This document shows positions 6,781 through 18,382 of a DNA stretch of 64,000 nt, in pieces. A program made the position numbers and the translations under genes. The DNA is from [Eubacterium] infirmum (lineage in GTDB: Bacteria; Bacillota; Clostridia; Peptostreptococcales; Anaerovoracaceae), in the NCBI GenBank assembly GCA_900450455.1, contig UGGN01000001.1, forward strand, positions 310,001-374,000, given 5' to 3'. Every line of letters starts with the position of its first letter. Within the stretch, counting starts at the first letter, position 1. The notes beneath the pieces are model-generated. The model was not told where the DNA came from and searched no databases. It worked only from the letters and a program-made list of their open reading frames with translations.

Positions 6781-8781
6781 ATGTATTGCAAAAAGTGTGG
6801 GAAAAAGTTAGCTGATGGAGATAGGTTCTGTGGAAATTGCGGAACCAAAATAGATGTTTCAGACATAAACATAGGTTTTGCAGAAGAAGAGACTAAGCCT
6901 AAAAAGAATTTTGAATTTGGTGCTTTTAATTGGGATCTCGACGGTTATCCGGATGAAGAAAAGGCTAAGACGGAGGACGTTGACTTCAACTGGAACACCG
7001 TTCTAGAAGAGAAAAAGCGTAAGGAGATTGAGGAGAAGTCATTTACAGAGACGATAATGACTGAGAATGAGCTCTTTGATAGAATCGGGAATGAAAATAG
7101 CGCTAAAGATGCTTCTGAGCTGTCTTTTAATTGGGAGCTCGGAAGCACTACGAGGGTAGATAGGGCTAATAGATTCGAGAGCATTATACCTAAGTCTGAG
7201 GAAAAGACTGAGCTTGATGTTCCTGTTGAGGTTTCAGAGGGGCATGATGAAGTTCAAGAAATAGTAGATGTAGATGAGGCTCTTGCAGCAGGCATTGCTG
7301 CGGCGTCATCGCCAAGAAAGAGCATAGATAAGTTCTATACATTCAACCAGAAAAACGAGGAATTTCAGGCACTGCTTGACCAGGAGTATGAGAGACTTCG
7401 CAACAGAATCCGCGAAGATAGCGAGGCTGAAGCAATAATCGCTGACAAGGAAGAAAAGCTTGAGCAAGCAAGAGCAACATGGTCAAAAGAGCCTCTTGAT
7501 GAGCATAATGAGGAAGAGCCTGATCCGCTTGAGGATATAGAAGATACGGAGACAGAAGCAAAAGATGAGGTCGGTGAAGAAACAGAAACAGCTGAGACCG
7601 ATGAAGTAGAGACGGAAGCAGAAACGCAGTCTGAACTTGATGATGCTTCTGAGGAAGAAGCTGAAGATGTTGCTGAAGAGCTGGAAGAATCAGTTACGGA
7701 AGGTGAAACGGAAGATGAAACTGTAGCTTGCGAATCCGAGGAAGGGACGGAATGTAAGCAGGATAGCAATGAAGTTCATGATGAAGAGGCATGTGCAGCA
7801 GTTTCAATTGAACCCGAGACTGAAGATGTAGTTGACAATGAGCCTGAAGATGTAGCTGAGGCTGAATCTGAAGAAATCATTGACAATAGCAAAGAGCTTC
7901 ACGCTGAAGAAGAAATTTCCAATACACCAGAAAGCGGGAATCCCCCCAGTGACGAGGAGAAGGAGAAGGAAGAGAAGTCTGGAGATGAAGATAGTAAAGC
8001 AGCTAAGCTTCATTACCGCGATATCTTTGCTAACGACGATGTCAATGGTGGTGATTCGGGGGATGAACAGAAGACAGGACGATGGAAGATAATCGTTTTG
8101 GATATAGTTATATTAATACTTGCAATAGCTGTAATTTGTTCGGGCATACTAGTATTCGCCAAGGGTTCGGCGCCGGCTAATAAGATTTCACAGGGAATCT
8201 CATGGGTGACAGAGAAGTTCTCAGGTAGTAATGACAGTTCCAAGGATAAGGCCACCAATAAATCGGACAATGAAGGCAAGCAGACTAAGTCCATGGAAGA
8301 TGTAGTTGCAGCAGCAAAGAAAAATTATGTGAACATAGGCAAGGCGCAGTATGACAGTAGCCTTAAGTTTGATAAATCAAAAGACTATGGAATCAGCGAA
8401 CTTAAGAGTGCTAAGAAGTTTAAGGACGGAGAATTTGCTGAAGGGAAGATGCTCAGTGAGGCAATTGTTAACCTTTCACTTGGTTACTATTCCGGACTCA
8501 CAGATAAGATAAACAGCGGTTCGGACGATGTTCTCAAGCTAATTGACGAGGATTCAGAACTTTACGGACATGTGAAGGCCATCACTGAGGGCGATGAAGA
8601 ACATAAGATTAAAGAAATAAAAATCGGCGAGATAAAGGGCAGTGACGGCAAGTACTATGTAATTATGCAGGTTATAGAGGGAAAATCTAATGCTTCAGAT
8701 ACAAGCAAAGAGACAAAGATTCTCTCAATCTCAAGCAAGGGAAAAAATGTTAAGGTTACTGCAGTTACAGACGTAGAGTAA
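6781..8781 (+). CDS. Zinc-ribbon membrane protein with very acidic linker
   Basis: 666 residues. The N-terminal zinc ribbon (CKKC near residue 3 and CGNC near 18) is of the small kind placed at the start of many Firmicute membrane proteins. Residues about 230-420 are extremely Glu/Asp-rich and low-complexity. One membrane helix (about 434-460, IIVLDIVILILAIAVICSGILVF) leads to a Ser/Lys-rich linker and a compact extracellular domain of about 150 residues. Topology is predicted as N-in, C-out. The start is the second of two adjacent ATGs (6778, 6781), chosen for the 5-nt spacing from GGAGG. The layout resembles TcaA/YvbJ-type envelope proteins, but no function is assignable. Confidence 0.8.
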   Translation: MYCKKCGKKLADGDRFCGNCGTKIDVSDINIGFAEEETKPKKNFEFGAFNWDLDGYPDEEKAKTEDVDFNWNTVLEEKKRKEIEEKSFTETIMTENELFDRIGNENSAKDASELSFNWELGSTTRVDRANRFESIIPKSEEKTELDVPVEVSEGHDEVQEIVDVDEALAAGIAAASSPRKSIDKFYTFNQKNEEFQALLDQEYERLRNRIREDSEAEAIIADKEEKLEQARATWSKEPLDEHNEEEPDPLEDIEDTETEAKDEVGEETETAETDEVETEAETQSELDDASEEEAEDVAEELEESVTEGETEDETVACESEEGTECKQDSNEVHDEEACAAVSIEPETEDVVDNEPEDVAEAESEEIIDNSKELHAEEEISNTPESGNPPSDEEKEKEEKSGDEDSKAAKLHYRDIFANDDVNGGDSGDEQKTGRWKIIVLDIVILILAIAVICSGILVFAKGSAPANKISQGISWVTEKFSGSNDSSKDKATNKSDNEGKQTKSMEDVVAAAKKNYVNIGKAQYDSSLKFDKSKDYGISELKSAKKFKDGEFAEGKMLSEAIVNLSLGYYSGLTDKINSGSDDVLKLIDEDSELYGHVKAITEGDEEHKIKEIKIGEIKGSDGKYYVIMQVIEGKSNASDTSKETKILSISSKGKNVKVTAVTDVE

Positions 8782-8885
8782 CGGCTTCGGTGCATGGAGT
8801 GATATTTTGAGTTTAGAGGGATTCATCAGTTTTGCTTGTGATAGCAAATAATTATATTTTGATATTTTTGTGGGAGTGACTTTTG

Positions 8886-11858
8886 ATGGCAGCAAAACCA
8901 AAGAACGTAGTATATGTAAAGCCTAAGAAAGATAAGAAAGTCAGGATTATAATCGCTGTAATCATACTAGCGTTAGTTTTGTGGGGATTTTTTTCACTGA
9001 TTAACTTCTTCACCGACTGGATGTGGTTCGATGAGCTTGGGTATCTTAGTGTTTTTTTGAAGAAGCTGACCACTCAGCTGAAGTTCGGTATACCTATGTT
9101 TTTGATACTCACAGGCCTTATGTATCTATATTTGACAGGCCTCCGCAGAGGTTATTTCAAGAAGATTATTTCACATGAGGAAACCAATCAAAAAAGATTA
9201 GGTCTAATTACAATGCTTGTTTCTGTTCTGTTTTCAGGATGGGTTACGGCTTATGTTGTTGGCGGACTTTGGTTTGAATTTTTAAAGTTCCTAAAGAGTA
9301 GCAGCTTCGGTAAGAAAGATCCGCTCTTTGGCTTTGATATATCGTTTTACGTTTTTAAGTACGAGTTCCTAAATGGATTCAATGCAATGCTTTTAGGTAT
9401 AGTCGTACTATTTGTGATTGCGACTGTTTTCTACTATGCAGTTTTGCTAATAATGCACAGCCCGGATTCCTTAGAAGAAGATGAGGCTGAGCCAATAGAG
9501 GACGGAAGGTACTCGGGAGCAGAGACGGGCGAGACGAACGGTACTGAATCAGGCTATTACGGCAGACCTTTTGTTAACCCATTTGGTGAGAATACGCAAG
9601 CAGGTAGGATATTTGCAAACATCTTTGATCCGAACAAGAGGGATGCAAGGATGAAGAAGGTCAGAAATAAGACTGACCGCAGGGTTTCAAAGTCCAACAT
9701 GGACCAGCTGCTTCATATAGCGTCCGGGAAGCTATCAATTCTTGGAATTATCTTCTATGTAATGTTAGCGTTCCATTTCCTTCTAAAGCAGTTTGACTTG
9801 CTTCATAAGCACACGGGGGTTGTATATGGCGCCGGATACACAGATGTCAATGTGACGCTTTGGATTTATAGAATTTTGATAGTGCTTTGCGTTATAGGGG
9901 CGGTTACAATCGCTTTTTTCATAGCAAGGAAGAAAATGAAGCAGATTGTTCTGATTCCTATAATTATGTTAGCAGTGATTTTGATTGGAAGCGGTGCAGA
10001 AATTCTAGTTCAAAATGTGATTGTTGCACCTGACGAGATTAATAAGGAGTCCAAGTACCTTGCAAGGAATATTGAGTTCACTCAGTCGGCATATGCAACG
10101 GATAAGGTTGATATAAGAGATTTTGCGGCCTCAAATAATCTTGATGCAAATGCGATAGCCAATAACGATGAGACGGTCGGAAATATAAGAATCAACGACT
10201 ATGAGCCTGTTGAGAAGTTCTATAACCAGACTCAGAGCATCAGGCAGTACTACAAGTTCAATGATACAGACGTTGATAGATACTATCTAAACGGAGAGTA
10301 CACTCAGACCTATCTTTCGGTTAGGGAGATTGATGAGGAGAAGATAAATGACACATGGCTTAACAGACATATCAAGTATACTCACGGATACGGTCTTGCG
10401 GTTTCCAGAGTTGATAAGATTACAGCCAGCGGACAGCCGGACGTTGTAGTTAAGGATATTCCACCTAAGAGCAGTGCTAAGGAAATCAATATAAAAAGAC
10501 CGGAGATATATTTCGGTGAGCTGTCCAGTGACTATATAGTTGTAAATACGAACGAGGATGAGTTCGACTATCCGGATGGACAGGCAAATAAGTATACGAG
10601 ATATAAGGGAAGTGCCGGAATCAAGCTGACTCCGCTTAAGAGACTGATGTTTGCAGTAAGGGAAGGAAGTTTTAAACTTTTGGTCTCCTCAAATGTAAAC
10701 AGTGAGTCAAGAATCATCATCAACAGAAATATCGAAGAGAGGGTAAAGAAGATAATGCCTTATCTGAGATACGAGGATGATCCGTACGGAGTAGTTGTTG
10801 ACGGAAAGATTTATTGGATGATAGATGCTTACACTACAAGCTCGCTATATCCATATTCAGAGCCTTATAGCAAGGATGTCGGAAAAACAAACTATATCAG
10901 AAATTCAATAAAGGTTGTTGTAGATGCTTATAACGGAGATGTAAAATATTATATCACTGATAAGAAGGATCCGATTGCAATGACATATAAGAAGATATTC
11001 CCTAAACTCTTTAGGGATATTGAGGAGATGCCTGCGTCGCTTAAGTCGCATATCAGATATCCACATTCGCTATTTAAGATTCAGGCGGATGTCTATGGCA
11101 GGTATCACATGAACGATGTCAAGGTATTCTATCAAAACGAGGATCTTTGGGAAGTTTCTCACGAAATCTACGGAACTCGCGAGAGGAAGACAGAGCCTAA
11201 CTACCTGGTTACCAAAATTCCCGGTGAGGAGAAGGCCGAGTTTGTGAGCATGCTCCCGTATTCGCCTAAATCCAAGCAAAATATGACCGGTATTCTGATG
11301 ACGAGAAACGATGGTGAGAACTACGGAAAGCTTATGCTTTACAGATTCCCTAAGAATAGAACCATCTACGGACCTATGCAGATAGAGGCACAGATAGACC
11401 AGAACACCAAGATTTCTCAGGATTTCTCACTATGGAGCCAGGCCGGTTCAAGATATAGTAGAGGAAGCCTGTTTGTGGTTCCTATTAACGACTCTTTGTT
11501 ATACATAGAGCCTATATATCTAGAGGCATCAAATTCCGCCATTCCGGAGGTCAAGCGTGTTATCGTAGCATATGAGGATAAGATTGCTTATGAACCTACA
11601 CTTGAAGCGGCGCTTGAAAGTCTCTTCGGTGGAGATAATGTCAAAAATGATAAGCCTGATACTAAGACCGGCAGTGAAAAGCAGAGCGTAAAGGACTACA
11701 TCAAAAGGGCAAACGGTGCATATCAGGAGGCTCAGGAAGCTTTGAAGAGCGGAGACTGGAAGACTTACGGAGAAAAGATGACAGAGCTGGAGAAAGCCCT
11801 AAAGGGACTTCAGGACAGCTCAGGTGCCAATGCTAACGAGAGCAAGAAAAACAAATAA
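8886..11858 (+). CDS. UPF0182 family integral membrane protein
   Basis: 990 residues, usual for UPF0182 (COG1615). About seven membrane helices lie in the first 370 residues, including the conserved FTDWMWFDELGY after helix 1. A large extracytoplasmic domain follows, with PEIYFGELS and a KIYWMIDAYTTSSLYPYSEP block typical of the family. The C-terminal 60 residues are Lys/Glu-rich with DYIKRANGAYQEAQEALKSGDW. Function is unknown. ATG 8886 is preceded by GGGAG; the in-frame TTG three bases earlier is an unlikely start. Confidence 0.93.
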   Translation: MAAKPKNVVYVKPKKDKKVRIIIAVIILALVLWGFFSLINFFTDWMWFDELGYLSVFLKKLTTQLKFGIPMFLILTGLMYLYLTGLRRGYFKKIISHEETNQKRLGLITMLVSVLFSGWVTAYVVGGLWFEFLKFLKSSSFGKKDPLFGFDISFYVFKYEFLNGFNAMLLGIVVLFVIATVFYYAVLLIMHSPDSLEEDEAEPIEDGRYSGAETGETNGTESGYYGRPFVNPFGENTQAGRIFANIFDPNKRDARMKKVRNKTDRRVSKSNMDQLLHIASGKLSILGIIFYVMLAFHFLLKQFDLLHKHTGVVYGAGYTDVNVTLWIYRILIVLCVIGAVTIAFFIARKKMKQIVLIPIIMLAVILIGSGAEILVQNVIVAPDEINKESKYLARNIEFTQSAYATDKVDIRDFAASNNLDANAIANNDETVGNIRINDYEPVEKFYNQTQSIRQYYKFNDTDVDRYYLNGEYTQTYLSVREIDEEKINDTWLNRHIKYTHGYGLAVSRVDKITASGQPDVVVKDIPPKSSAKEINIKRPEIYFGELSSDYIVVNTNEDEFDYPDGQANKYTRYKGSAGIKLTPLKRLMFAVREGSFKLLVSSNVNSESRIIINRNIEERVKKIMPYLRYEDDPYGVVVDGKIYWMIDAYTTSSLYPYSEPYSKDVGKTNYIRNSIKVVVDAYNGDVKYYITDKKDPIAMTYKKIFPKLFRDIEEMPASLKSHIRYPHSLFKIQADVYGRYHMNDVKVFYQNEDLWEVSHEIYGTRERKTEPNYLVTKIPGEEKAEFVSMLPYSPKSKQNMTGILMTRNDGENYGKLMLYRFPKNRTIYGPMQIEAQIDQNTKISQDFSLWSQAGSRYSRGSLFVVPINDSLLYIEPIYLEASNSAIPEVKRVIVAYEDKIAYEPTLEAALESLFGGDNVKNDKPDTKTGSEKQSVKDYIKRANGAYQEAQEALKSGDWKTYGEKMTELEKALKGLQDSSGANANESKKNK

Positions 11859-11902
11859 TTACTTTGATATACCAAACAACTTGAAAAATCGGGAGGAAAT
11901 AT

Positions 11903-13822
11903 ATGCTGGGATTCGATGTGGATAAAATGCTCTTTACGATCCCAAAGGGCGAACACTCAAAGGAAAATATTATTAAAGTCTTGAATGCCCATCCTGAGGT
12001 TCAATTCGTATCGCTCGTAGGTATTGATATCGGTGGACACGATACAGACGAGAAAATACCAGTAGAGCTTTTTATTAAGAATATGGACAAGCTGCTGAAG
12101 CACGGTGTACAAACCGACGGTTCATCGGTAGCGCTTCCGCACATAGCAGTGTTGAACAACGCAAAGGTTGATATCATTCCGGATCTTAATTGCAACTGGT
12201 ACGTAGACTATAACTTCAGAAATATTGACAGAAAGCTGGAGCTCCCTATAGGTACTCTGAGAATTCCGTCCTACCTGCTGCATAATGAAAATTTCGAGTG
12301 CGGTTCGAGGGTAATGCTGAGAGATGCACTGACGCATTTTAAGTCAGAGCTCGAGAAAGCTTTGATTGAGCACCCTTATGTATTCGAGTACATTGATGGT
12401 GCAGACAGCATGGATGATATCGAAGAATTCATTATAACGAGCGCGACTGAGCTGGAGTTTTGGGTAAAGACACCGGACGATAAGGGTGATAGAGAGCAAC
12501 TCTTTACAGCACAGGTGCTCAAGGAACAGTATTGGAAGAGGACCTACGGCGAGGTTAGAACCGCACTTGAGGACACTTTGATGATTCTCGACAAGTACGG
12601 TTTCGGAGTAGAGATGGGTCATAAGGAGGTCGGAGGAGTCAAGGCTCAGATGGGTCACTCCGGACATTATGACCATGTTATGGAGCAGCTTGAGATAGAC
12701 TGGGCATACACAGATGCCATGCAGGCTGCGGATAACGAAAACCATGTGAAGTACATTGTTAGAGATATTTTCACCTTGCATGGGCTTGATGTGACATTTA
12801 TGGCCAAACCTTTTGATGGGGTAGCCGGAAGCGGTGAGCATACTCACCTGGGACTTGCAGCAAAGCTCAAGAACGGAAAGATGACAAGCGTATTTGCACC
12901 TAAGGACATGAGGACTGATTTCCTAAATCCTATCGGATATGGTGCTTTGATGGGCTTGCTAAGGAATTACGAGGTTGTAAATCCTTTCGTAAGTTCAAGT
13001 ATAGATTCTTTGAACAGACTAAAACCGGGATATGAAGCTCCTGTTTGTATAGTTACTTCGCTGGGACGATCTCCAATGGAGCCTTCAAGAAATAGAACAG
13101 TACTTGTAGGACTTATCAGGGATATGAACAATCCGTTGGCGACGAGATTTGAGCTTAGAGCCCCGAATCCCAAGAGCAATACATATCTGGTGCTTGCGGC
13201 AAGCCACATGGCTATGATAGACGGAATAAAGCATGCATTAGAACATGAGAAAACTCCTGCGGAGCTCGAAAGATCCATATCAAAGGCATATGGGGATAAG
13301 GATTTCTACCTGGATACGGATAGAGAGTATCGAAGTGAGAAGGAAGTATTTGAGGACTATACTGAAGAGGAAAGGGTAAAGCTTTTCGGACATGCGCCGG
13401 CTACGGTTTGGGAGAACATGCAGGCCTTTGATCGCTATCCGGAGAAGCTGGGAATCTTCAAAGAAGGCGATGTGATGAAGCAGCAGGTCCTAGATTCCTA
13501 CAGGGAGCAGGTTATTTCACAGTGGAAGACGGAACTTCACGATAGAGTTATTCCGCAGAACATGGCTTTAATCAGGGGTTGCGTAAAGCTTCACTCAGAG
13601 GACGACTTCTCCGATTTTGATGTGAAGAACTGGATAGAGATAGATAAGCTTAGACATGAGCTTGGAAAAGACACCATTACCGAGAAATCCATTCTCACAA
13701 GAGCAAAGGACGCACTTGATAATGGAAACTACAGTGAGGCATCTGAGATGCAGAAGCTGATACAGAAAAAGGTTGCAACTTTGATATCCTTATATACAAG
13801 GTACAAGAAGAATATTTTATAG
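11903..13822 (+). CDS. Glutamine synthetase catalytic-domain protein, long form
   Basis: 639 residues, longer than GlnA-I (about 450) and shorter than type III (about 700). Catalytic-domain signatures are visible: ATELEFW (metal-binding Glu), GSGEHTHLGL (ATP/glutamate loop), EPSRNRTVLVGL (active-site Arg) and ATRFELRAPNP. The C-terminal about 180 residues are an additional helical region that may sit outside the catalytic core. The reaction would be ammonia + glutamate + ATP to glutamine. GGGAGG lies before ATG 11903. serS starts 11 bp after the stop, so they are likely co-transcribed. No upstream glnR-type site was noticed. A role other than bulk glutamine synthesis (such as a gamma-glutamyl ligase) is possible. 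Confidence 0.85.
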   Translation: MLGFDVDKMLFTIPKGEHSKENIIKVLNAHPEVQFVSLVGIDIGGHDTDEKIPVELFIKNMDKLLKHGVQTDGSSVALPHIAVLNNAKVDIIPDLNCNWYVDYNFRNIDRKLELPIGTLRIPSYLLHNENFECGSRVMLRDALTHFKSELEKALIEHPYVFEYIDGADSMDDIEEFIITSATELEFWVKTPDDKGDREQLFTAQVLKEQYWKRTYGEVRTALEDTLMILDKYGFGVEMGHKEVGGVKAQMGHSGHYDHVMEQLEIDWAYTDAMQAADNENHVKYIVRDIFTLHGLDVTFMAKPFDGVAGSGEHTHLGLAAKLKNGKMTSVFAPKDMRTDFLNPIGYGALMGLLRNYEVVNPFVSSSIDSLNRLKPGYEAPVCIVTSLGRSPMEPSRNRTVLVGLIRDMNNPLATRFELRAPNPKSNTYLVLAASHMAMIDGIKHALEHEKTPAELERSISKAYGDKDFYLDTDREYRSEKEVFEDYTEEERVKLFGHAPATVWENMQAFDRYPEKLGIFKEGDVMKQQVLDSYREQVISQWKTELHDRVIPQNMALIRGCVKLHSEDDFSDFDVKNWIEIDKLRHELGKDTITEKSILTRAKDALDNGNYSEASEMQKLIQKKVATLISLYTRYKKNIL

Positions 13823-13833
13823 AGGTGAGATAG

Positions 13834-15105
<1,272 letters not shown>

Positions 15106-15118
15106 TTTTCTTTCTAGG

Positions 15119-15148
15119 AGTCCGGACTTTCCGGACTTTTAGTTTTTG
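15119..15148 (+). terminator. Terminator after serS
   Basis: AGTCCGGA (15119-15126) and TCCGGACT (15130-15137) form an 8-bp stem with a 3-nt loop and a T-rich tail. Confidence 0.88.
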
Positions 15149-15168
15149 AGTACGAGGTAATAGTACAT

Positions 15169-16701
15169 ATGAGATTTGTGAAAAGTCTATTTGGCAGGAT
15201 ATTCAGTCGTTTTACCATAATGGGCATCTTAATAATTATACAGTTTGCGTGGATGGCTTTGATGGTGATGAGACTGGGAGACTACTCCCGAAGTATCAAC
15301 ATAATGTTCAACTTTCTTGCCATAGTTGCCGCGCTCTTTATAATATATAGGGATGAAAGCTCGGCATATAAACTCGGTTGGGTCATGATAATATGTCTTG
15401 TGCCGATTCTGGGAACTGCGATGTACTGGTTCTTTGGTAATAAGAGACCGTCAAAGAGAATAAAAAACAAGATAGAACCAACCAGGGCAAGGCATAGAGA
15501 TGATGTAAGGCAGGAAAACTGCCTGTCAGAGGTATATAGCGATAGGATTCTTGAAACAATTAAATACATAGCTGATTACGGTCCATACCCTGCGTGGACA
15601 GGAACAAAATCCAAATACTACGATTTGGGAGATAAGGCTTTTGTCGATATGCTGGATGATCTGAAGCGTGCTAAACATTATATCTTTATGGAGTATTTCA
15701 TAATTGATGAGGGATACATGTGGGATTCCATATTTGATGTACTTCAGGAAAAGGTCGCAGAGGGTGTCGATGTAAGAATCATGTACGATGACATCGGCTG
15801 CATAGATAAACTGCCGCTAAACTTCACATCAAAGTTAGAAAACGCAGGTATAAGAGTGCATGTATTCAATCCGCTTCGCCCGGTGCTGTCACTGGTATAT
15901 AACAACCGTAATCATCGAAAAATCATGATTATAGATGGATATATCGCCTACTCCGGCGGTTTTAATATAGCAGATGAATATATAAACAAAGTTCAGTACT
16001 TCGGACACTGGAAGGACACCGGTATAAGGCTTGAGGGCATGGCGGTCTGGAACTTCACAGTAATGTTCCTAAACATATGGAACTCATTTGTGCCAACTGA
16101 GGAGGATTACAGCAAGTTTAGACCGCATGTGAATCATCCACAGGCATTTGATAGCGACGGAATATTGCAGCCCTTTTCAGATACGCCTTTGGATGATGAA
16201 AATCTGGGTGAAAACATTTATCTTGAGATAATCAATCAGGCAGAGGACTATTTATATATCTACACGCCATACTTGATACTTGATAATGAAATGCTTTCAG
16301 CGCTAAAGCTCGCATCAAAGCGAGGTGTAGATATAAGGCTGGTAACGCCGGGAATTCCGGACAAGAAAATAATATTCAGACTGACTCGCTCCTACTATCT
16401 GCCTTTGATTAGGGCAGGCGTTAAAATCTACGAGTACAAGGATGGATTTGTGCATGCAAAGAATTTTCTCTCAGACGACAAGCTGGCGGTGGTCGGAACC
16501 ATAAACCTCGACTATAGGAGCCTATACCTTCACTTCGAATGTGGAACCCTTATGGTGGGATGCAGTTCATTGAGGGATATTAAAGAAGATTTTGTCAGGA
16601 CTATAGAAAGATGTACGCAGATACGTGAGGAGAACTGTAAGACAAACTTTTTCGGACTGCTTTTCGATGGTATTTTGCGAGCATTCAGTCCGCTGCTTTA
16701 A
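15169..16701 (+). CDS. cls: Cardiolipin synthase (phospholipase D family)
   Basis: 510 residues. Two N-terminal membrane helices (about 13-31 and 37-60, with a third hydrophobic stretch to about 87) and a PLDNc-type linker precede two HKD catalytic motifs: HRKIMIIDGYIAYSGG and HAKNFLSDDKLAVVGT. Both carry His, Lys and Asp. It condenses phosphatidylglycerol molecules to cardiolipin at the cytoplasmic membrane. It has its own transcription unit after the serS terminator. No clear Shine-Dalgarno is seen, though GAGGT lies 11-15 bases before ATG 15169. Confidence 0.95.
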   Translation: MRFVKSLFGRIFSRFTIMGILIIIQFAWMALMVMRLGDYSRSINIMFNFLAIVAALFIIYRDESSAYKLGWVMIICLVPILGTAMYWFFGNKRPSKRIKNKIEPTRARHRDDVRQENCLSEVYSDRILETIKYIADYGPYPAWTGTKSKYYDLGDKAFVDMLDDLKRAKHYIFMEYFIIDEGYMWDSIFDVLQEKVAEGVDVRIMYDDIGCIDKLPLNFTSKLENAGIRVHVFNPLRPVLSLVYNNRNHRKIMIIDGYIAYSGGFNIADEYINKVQYFGHWKDTGIRLEGMAVWNFTVMFLNIWNSFVPTEEDYSKFRPHVNHPQAFDSDGILQPFSDTPLDDENLGENIYLEIINQAEDYLYIYTPYLILDNEMLSALKLASKRGVDIRLVTPGIPDKKIIFRLTRSYYLPLIRAGVKIYEYKDGFVHAKNFLSDDKLAVVGTINLDYRSLYLHFECGTLMVGCSSLRDIKEDFVRTIERCTQIREENCKTNFFGLLFDGILRAFSPLL

Positions 16702-16787
16702 CTTTAAAGCCTTGAACATTTCACATGACCTATGGCTTAAGTATGGAATTGCTTGGGCTGTAGGTCCTTGCTTTTATAGGAGATAAA

Positions 16788-18278
16788 ATGGATAAGCAAA
16801 ATGAAACAAAGGGATCGGGTTTAATAGAATTCATCAAAGCACACCAAGATAGAGAGCGTGCGAGTTTTCACATGCCCGGACATAAGGGCAAAGCGTTCTT
16901 TACAAAAAATGGTTACGCAGACTTTACAAACCTTATGATAGACGGTGACCTTACCGAAATAGAGGGAGCGGACAATCTCTTTAAGGCAGAGGGAATTTTA
17001 CGCGAAACGATGAATCGATATAAGACGATGTATGGTGCAAAACAGGCATTTATGTTGGTAGGCGGAAGCAGCGCGGGAATCATGGCATCTGTGATGAGCC
17101 TAATATCGAGGGGGGATACTTTGATTATGGCCTCAAACTGCCACAAGTCTGTCTACAATGCTCTTATGCTGAGCGAAGGGAAGTCGGTCTTTGTAGCGCC
17201 TGAAATGCTGGAAGAATACGGAATTGTAAGCGAGATCAGTGCGGATAGTATTGCTGAGGCTTTAGAAAAGCAAGCTGAGGCTAAGGCTGTTATTATAACC
17301 AGTCCCAACTACTACGGAGTTTGCAGCGATATAGATGGGATCGCTGAGATAGTGCATGCGCAAGGGAAAATCCTAATAGTCGATGAGGCACATGGGGCAC
17401 ATCTGACTTTTATGGATGGTCATGCGGATTCGAGCATCGATGGTGAAAAACTTCAGGGAGTCACAGTCCGGAGTCTTGCTGCTGAAAACAGAGGTGCAGA
17501 TATAGTTGTAATCAGCACGCACAAAACGCTTGCTTCGTTTACGCAGACAGCTATACTTCTTGTTTGCAGCGACAGAGTAGATGTGGATGCAATTGCAAAT
17601 AATCTACAGATTTTGCAGAGCAGCAGTCCCTCATATATTTTGATGGCCTCGCTGGATATGAACGTGAGGATAATCGAGGAGCATGGAAGAAAACTGTTTG
17701 ATAAGTGGCAGGCGGATTTGGACTATGTTTATGAGGAACTTAGGAAAATCAATGGCTTAGAACTTCTTGATATGCCCCTCATGGATAGAACAAAGCTTGT
17801 GTTCAGTTTTTATAACTTAGGAATAAGTGGATATGAACTCGATGGACTTTTGAGGGAGAAAGGCATATTCTGTGAGCTTTCAGACAGTCGATTTGTGATG
17901 GCGATGACAGGAATAGGCAGTGAAAGATCTGACTATGAAATTCTAATTTCGGCACTTAGAAAAATAGCCGATGAGAAGGCCTGTGAAGACCTTGATATGT
18001 GCGTTAAGCCTAAGAAAGATAATATGGCTTTGATGAAAGAACTATATAGGCATGAAAAAAATTTTGATGTGCCGACCGAATCCGAATGGCTCAAGCCGAG
18101 CGAGTGCGAAGGAAGGATTTCAGTGCGAGCGGTAATTCCATATCCTCCGGGGATTCCGATTATTGTTCCTGGAGAACGAATAGATACACGGAAACTTAAT
18201 GTAATTGAAAGACTACTTAAAGATGGAGTTAGTATGATTGGGCTAAATGAAGATGACAAAATCCTCTGCGGAAGATAA
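16788..18278 (+). CDS. PLP-dependent Orn/Lys/Arg decarboxylase, short Gram-positive form
   Basis: 496 residues, matching the short (SpeA/YaaO-like) class that lacks the N-terminal wing. The N-terminal SFHMPGHKG is diagnostic of the family, IIVDEAHGAHL binds the PLP ring nitrogen via Asp, and STHKTLASFTQ supplies the Schiff-base Lys. The C-terminal domain includes AVIPYPPGIPIIVPGE. It converts arginine, lysine or ornithine to the polyamine precursor; substrate cannot be read from sequence. AGGAG precedes ATG 16788. It stands between cls and the nrdGD promoter. Confidence 0.93.
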   Translation: MDKQNETKGSGLIEFIKAHQDRERASFHMPGHKGKAFFTKNGYADFTNLMIDGDLTEIEGADNLFKAEGILRETMNRYKTMYGAKQAFMLVGGSSAGIMASVMSLISRGDTLIMASNCHKSVYNALMLSEGKSVFVAPEMLEEYGIVSEISADSIAEALEKQAEAKAVIITSPNYYGVCSDIDGIAEIVHAQGKILIVDEAHGAHLTFMDGHADSSIDGEKLQGVTVRSLAAENRGADIVVISTHKTLASFTQTAILLVCSDRVDVDAIANNLQILQSSSPSYILMASLDMNVRIIEEHGRKLFDKWQADLDYVYEELRKINGLELLDMPLMDRTKLVFSFYNLGISGYELDGLLREKGIFCELSDSRFVMAMTGIGSERSDYEILISALRKIADEKACEDLDMCVKPKKDNMALMKELYRHEKNFDVPTESEWLKPSECEGRISVRAVIPYPPGIPIIVPGERIDTRKLNVIERLLKDGVSMIGLNEDDKILCGR

Positions 18279-18301
18279 TAGGCTTTGGACTATAAAATAA
18301 A

Positions 18302-18353
18302 CAATATATTGGAACAAATTAGTCTTGACTATACTATATATAGATATTATAAT
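18302..18353 (+). promoter_or_regulatory. nrdG-nrdD promoter with two NrdR boxes
   Basis: TTGACT (18325-18330), a 17-bp spacer and TATAAT (18348-18353) form a near-consensus promoter. Two palindromes fit the NrdR-box core C-(A/T)-ATATAT-(A/T)-G: CAATATATTG (18302-18311) and CTATATATAG (18334-18343). They are 32 bp apart centre to centre, the spacing known for NrdR box pairs. The second lies between -35 and -10, so binding should block RNA polymerase. Confidence 0.85.
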
Positions 18354-18382
18354 GAATGAGCAAGCAAAAGAGGGGGCTTTCT

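Noticed and set aside
7365..7769. 134-codon antisense ORF of almost only Ser/Ala/Val
   Set aside because: A mirror of the Glu/Asp-rich repeat on the plus strand; no independent evidence.
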